Shown here: positions 5,839 to 7,229 of the stretch, one piece after another
Position numbering within the stretch: the first letter of the stretch is position 1
How the letters are laid out: each line of letters begins with the position of its first letter
Source: Alistipes sp. UBA928
Lineage (GTDB): Bacteria; Bacteroidota; Bacteroidia; Bacteroidales; Rikenellaceae
Length of the DNA stretch: 7,229 nucleotides
Direction of reading: 5' to 3'
Assembly: GCA_002293665.1 (NCBI GenBank)
Contig: DBDQ01000024.1
Location: forward strand, 1 to 7,229
The notes under the pieces: model-generated
The model's input: only the letters and a program-made list of their open reading frames with translations
What the model was told of the DNA's origin: nothing
Database searches by the model: none
Translations under genes and position numbers: made by a program

Positions 5839-5895
5839 TTAGAATGCCAACTTCTGGCGCAGTTTCGACACCGCTGCCGCTGTTGTTCCTGTTTT
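5839..5895 (-). pseudogene. C-terminal relic of a lost minus-strand gene
   Basis: In one minus-strand frame, 18 codons end in VSKLRQKLAF-stop (stop TAA at 5839-5841) and are preceded by an in-frame TGA at 5896-5898. The last residues match the end of the partial gene at the right window edge (EKLRQKLAL-stop): KLRQKLA is shared exactly. A good minus-strand terminator follows 23 bp after the stop, as expected for a real gene end. The simplest reading is that a paralogue of the edge gene stood here and all but its tail was lost. The match is short, so chance or a very small independent peptide cannot be excluded. The protein family is not recognisable from so few residues. Confidence 0.5.
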
Positions 5896-5943
5896 TCATC
5901 GTGCAAAATGATTTTGAGAAACCTCCCTGTCTTAAACCATGTG

Positions 5944-5961
5944 CCCCCCCCCCAAAAAAAA
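5944..5961. repeat. Homopolymer tract C10-A8
   Basis: Ten C followed by eight A, lying 32 bp upstream of the -33 element of the propeller lipoprotein gene. Such tracts are prone to slippage in replication and in sequencing. It is outside any coding frame I accept, so a length change could only affect regulation. The rest of 5896-5990 shows nothing further that I can assign. Confidence 0.8.
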
Positions 5962-5995
5962 TTGATTATTAATAGAATTATTTATCTGAAAAATT

Positions 5996-6024
5996 TTGTG
6001 AATTCCCTTTTTTTGTTACATTTG
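5996..6024 (+). promoter_or_regulatory. Promoter of the propeller lipoprotein gene
   Basis: TTG at 5996-5998 (within TTTTG) and TACATTTG at 6017-6024 match the Bacteroidetes -33 and -7 elements with an 18-bp spacer. The start would be near 6030, leaving a leader of about 55 nt before the ATG at 6086. No Shine-Dalgarno sequence is obvious in the leader. Confidence 0.7.
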
Positions 6025-6085
6025 TCAAGTATATTGTATCATTTTACGACCCCGCTGAAAGCTTAAATCATTCATTTCACATTAT

Positions 6086-7102
6086 ATGAAAAGACTTCTT
6101 CTCCCGATCCTGCTGCTGTTTGTTGCCTCGTGTCAAAACAAAGGGTCTGTTTTTAATCTTCTGGAAAATGCCGAAAACGTGCGGGGTAGATCTTTGGATC
6201 TGACGCGGTATTTGGGTCGTCCTTTCGACACGACTGTTTTCGGCGACACATTGCTGTGCATCGGTGATCGGAACGAGGGCAAGTCCATAGCTATCTACGA
6301 TCTGAAAAACAAGGAATTTAAAGGGAATTATCTTACAGAAGGCAGGGGGCCGGGAGAGGTACTTCCGCCGGTGCTTGTAATGGCTTTCTCTCAGAGCGAT
6401 CACCTCTATCTGATCCAGCGGAGCAAGGGTGCAGTGGGCCTATATAATTTCACGGAACAAAAAATAACACAAGAAATCACCCTGGAAGGCAGACCGGGAG
6501 ATGTCGAGAAGATGCGCGACTATTTTGTTGGAATCGGACCGTCTTTAGAGGCCTCCCGATTCGGTGTTTATAAAGACGATGGCACTAAATTGCGTTTCGA
6601 AGGAAGCTATCCCTCATTGGCGAAATACGGAGGTGGTGCCGAATTTTATGCCTATCAGGGCAAACTGTGTGCAAATCCACAGGGAAACTATTTTGCCTTG
6701 GGGTCTACTTTCTGCGATCTGTTGGATTTTTATCACGTTACGGACAGTGAAACCCGGCTGGTCCGCCGCTACTCCCAATCCTACGAGCCTAAAATGCAAT
6801 ACACAGAGACGGCCGACTTTAGATCTTCATTTGTCGAACCCGACTGTATTGTGAGTTATCTTCGGACTTACGGTACAACTGAATACTGTTACATGCTCTA
6901 TTCAGGTAAAACCTTTGGTGATGGCAGAGGCGGCATGTCCGCCCGGTATGTTATCATCTTCGACTGGGACGGAGATCACGTCAGGACACTCGAATTAGAC
7001 ACGGATATTGCGGCTTTTAGCGTGAATGAATCGAACACGAAACTTTATGCCACCACGTTGAACGAAGATTTGGAATACGATATCCGGGAATACGACCTCT
7101 AA
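6086..7102 (+). CDS. BF3164-like 6-bladed beta-propeller lipoprotein
   Basis: A 338-residue predicted lipoprotein. Residues 1-15 are a signal peptide with the lipobox VAS-C16. The body fits the Bacteroidetes BF3164-like family (6-bladed TolB-like propeller): the hallmark GRGPGE lies at 86-91, after a blade ending SIAIYDLKNKEFKGNYL. Further blade-like repeats follow, such as VGLYNF, GVYKDDG, YVIIFDWDGDHVRTL and the closing YATTLNEDLEYDIREYDL. Length is normal for the family, and its function is not established. A cell-envelope scaffold or binding role is inference. Codon choice is more AT-rich than in xerD and the receptor operon (for example TTTAAT, GGAATTATC, AAATTGCG), which hints at separate ancestry or recent arrival. 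It has its own promoter and is transcribed divergently from the receptor operon, so it need not share a job with it. Confidence 0.88.
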   Translation: MKRLLLPILLLFVASCQNKGSVFNLLENAENVRGRSLDLTRYLGRPFDTTVFGDTLLCIGDRNEGKSIAIYDLKNKEFKGNYLTEGRGPGEVLPPVLVMAFSQSDHLYLIQRSKGAVGLYNFTEQKITQEITLEGRPGDVEKMRDYFVGIGPSLEASRFGVYKDDGTKLRFEGSYPSLAKYGGGAEFYAYQGKLCANPQGNYFALGSTFCDLLDFYHVTDSETRLVRRYSQSYEPKMQYTETADFRSSFVEPDCIVSYLRTYGTTEYCYMLYSGKTFGDGRGGMSARYVIIFDWDGDHVRTLELDTDIAAFSVNESNTKLYATTLNEDLEYDIREYDL

Positions 7103-7125
7103 GAGGCGCGATTTTGTGCCTGAAT

Positions 7126-7164
7126 AAAAAGGCTGACGCCCAATCACTGGCGTCGGCCTTTATT
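7126..7164. terminator. Bidirectional intrinsic terminator between convergent genes
   Basis: AAAGGCTGACGCC (7128-7140) pairs with GGCGTCGGCCTTT (7149-7161) through an 8-nt loop, with a single T-G pair. On the plus strand the stem runs into TTTATT; on the minus strand it runs into TTTTTATT. It therefore serves both the propeller lipoprotein gene (stop 24 bp before) and the minus-strand gene entering from the right edge. Confidence 0.88.
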
Positions 7165-7183
7165 CGGTTGATGACGGTTATGT

Positions 7184-7229
7184 CTATAAGGCCAGCTTTT
7201 GGCGCAGCTTTTCGGCATAGGCGTCGACC
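7184..7229 (-). CDS. 3' end of an unidentified minus-strand gene (partial)
   Basis: Only the last 14 codons are in the window: VDAYAEKLRQKLAL followed by TAG (7184-7186). The charged, Leu-rich tail suggests a terminal helix. It is followed at a normal distance by the shared terminator at 7126-7164, which supports it as a real gene end. The family cannot be named from this fragment. Its end closely matches the relic at 5839-5895. Confidence 0.65.
   Translation of the reverse strand, partial: VDAYAEKLRQKLAL

Noticed and set aside
5250..6066. Plus-strand open frames of 240 and 119 codons across the promoter and intergenic region
   Set aside because: They cross the operon promoter, the minus-strand terminator and the homopolymer tract, and show no domain or plausible start signal.

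Overview
The window looks like a chromosomal segment from a GC-rich member of the Bacteroidales; an Alistipes-like genome is my inference. The evidence is three exact matches to the Bacteroidetes -7 box TAnnTTTG upstream of genes, few Shine-Dalgarno sequences, lipoproteins of Bacteroidetes-specific families (two DUF5689-like, one BF3164-like 6-bladed propeller) and a SusC/RagA-class outer-membrane receptor. No phage, transposon or CRISPR machinery is visible.

Bases 1-688 hold no protein gene. They carry two diverged tandem copies of a repeat unit. Each copy reads, on the minus strand, as a structured RNA of about 200-240 nt. Each has a TAnnTTTG box upstream, a set of helices preserved by compensatory changes between the copies, a large pseudoknot, and a 3' end of the form CCGCGCC followed by a U-tract. 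A 50-bp block upstream of each TAnnTTTG box is nearly identical in the two copies. I do not recognise the family. This is the most interesting part of the window.

Bases 689-1591 encode a complete tyrosine recombinase (XerD type) on the plus strand. Its promoter lies so close to the ATG that the mRNA is probably leaderless.

Bases 1618-5727, on the minus strand, form a tight operon: a TonB-dependent-receptor-like outer-membrane barrel, then two paralogous lipoproteins with a DUF5689-like domain. The genes overlap by 4 and 23 bp, so they are co-transcribed and probably translationally coupled. The layout suggests an outer-membrane transport or binding complex with two lipoprotein partners; the substrate is unknown.

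Bases 5728-6085 are intergenic. They hold the operon promoter, a minus-strand intrinsic terminator, and a short coding relic whose last residues resemble the end of the gene at the right window edge. They also hold a C10A8 homopolymer tract and the promoter of the next gene. Bases 6086-7102 encode a plus-strand BF3164-like propeller lipoprotein with visibly more AT-rich codons than its neighbours. It ends at a bidirectional terminator shared with a convergent gene, of which only the last 14 codons are inside the window.
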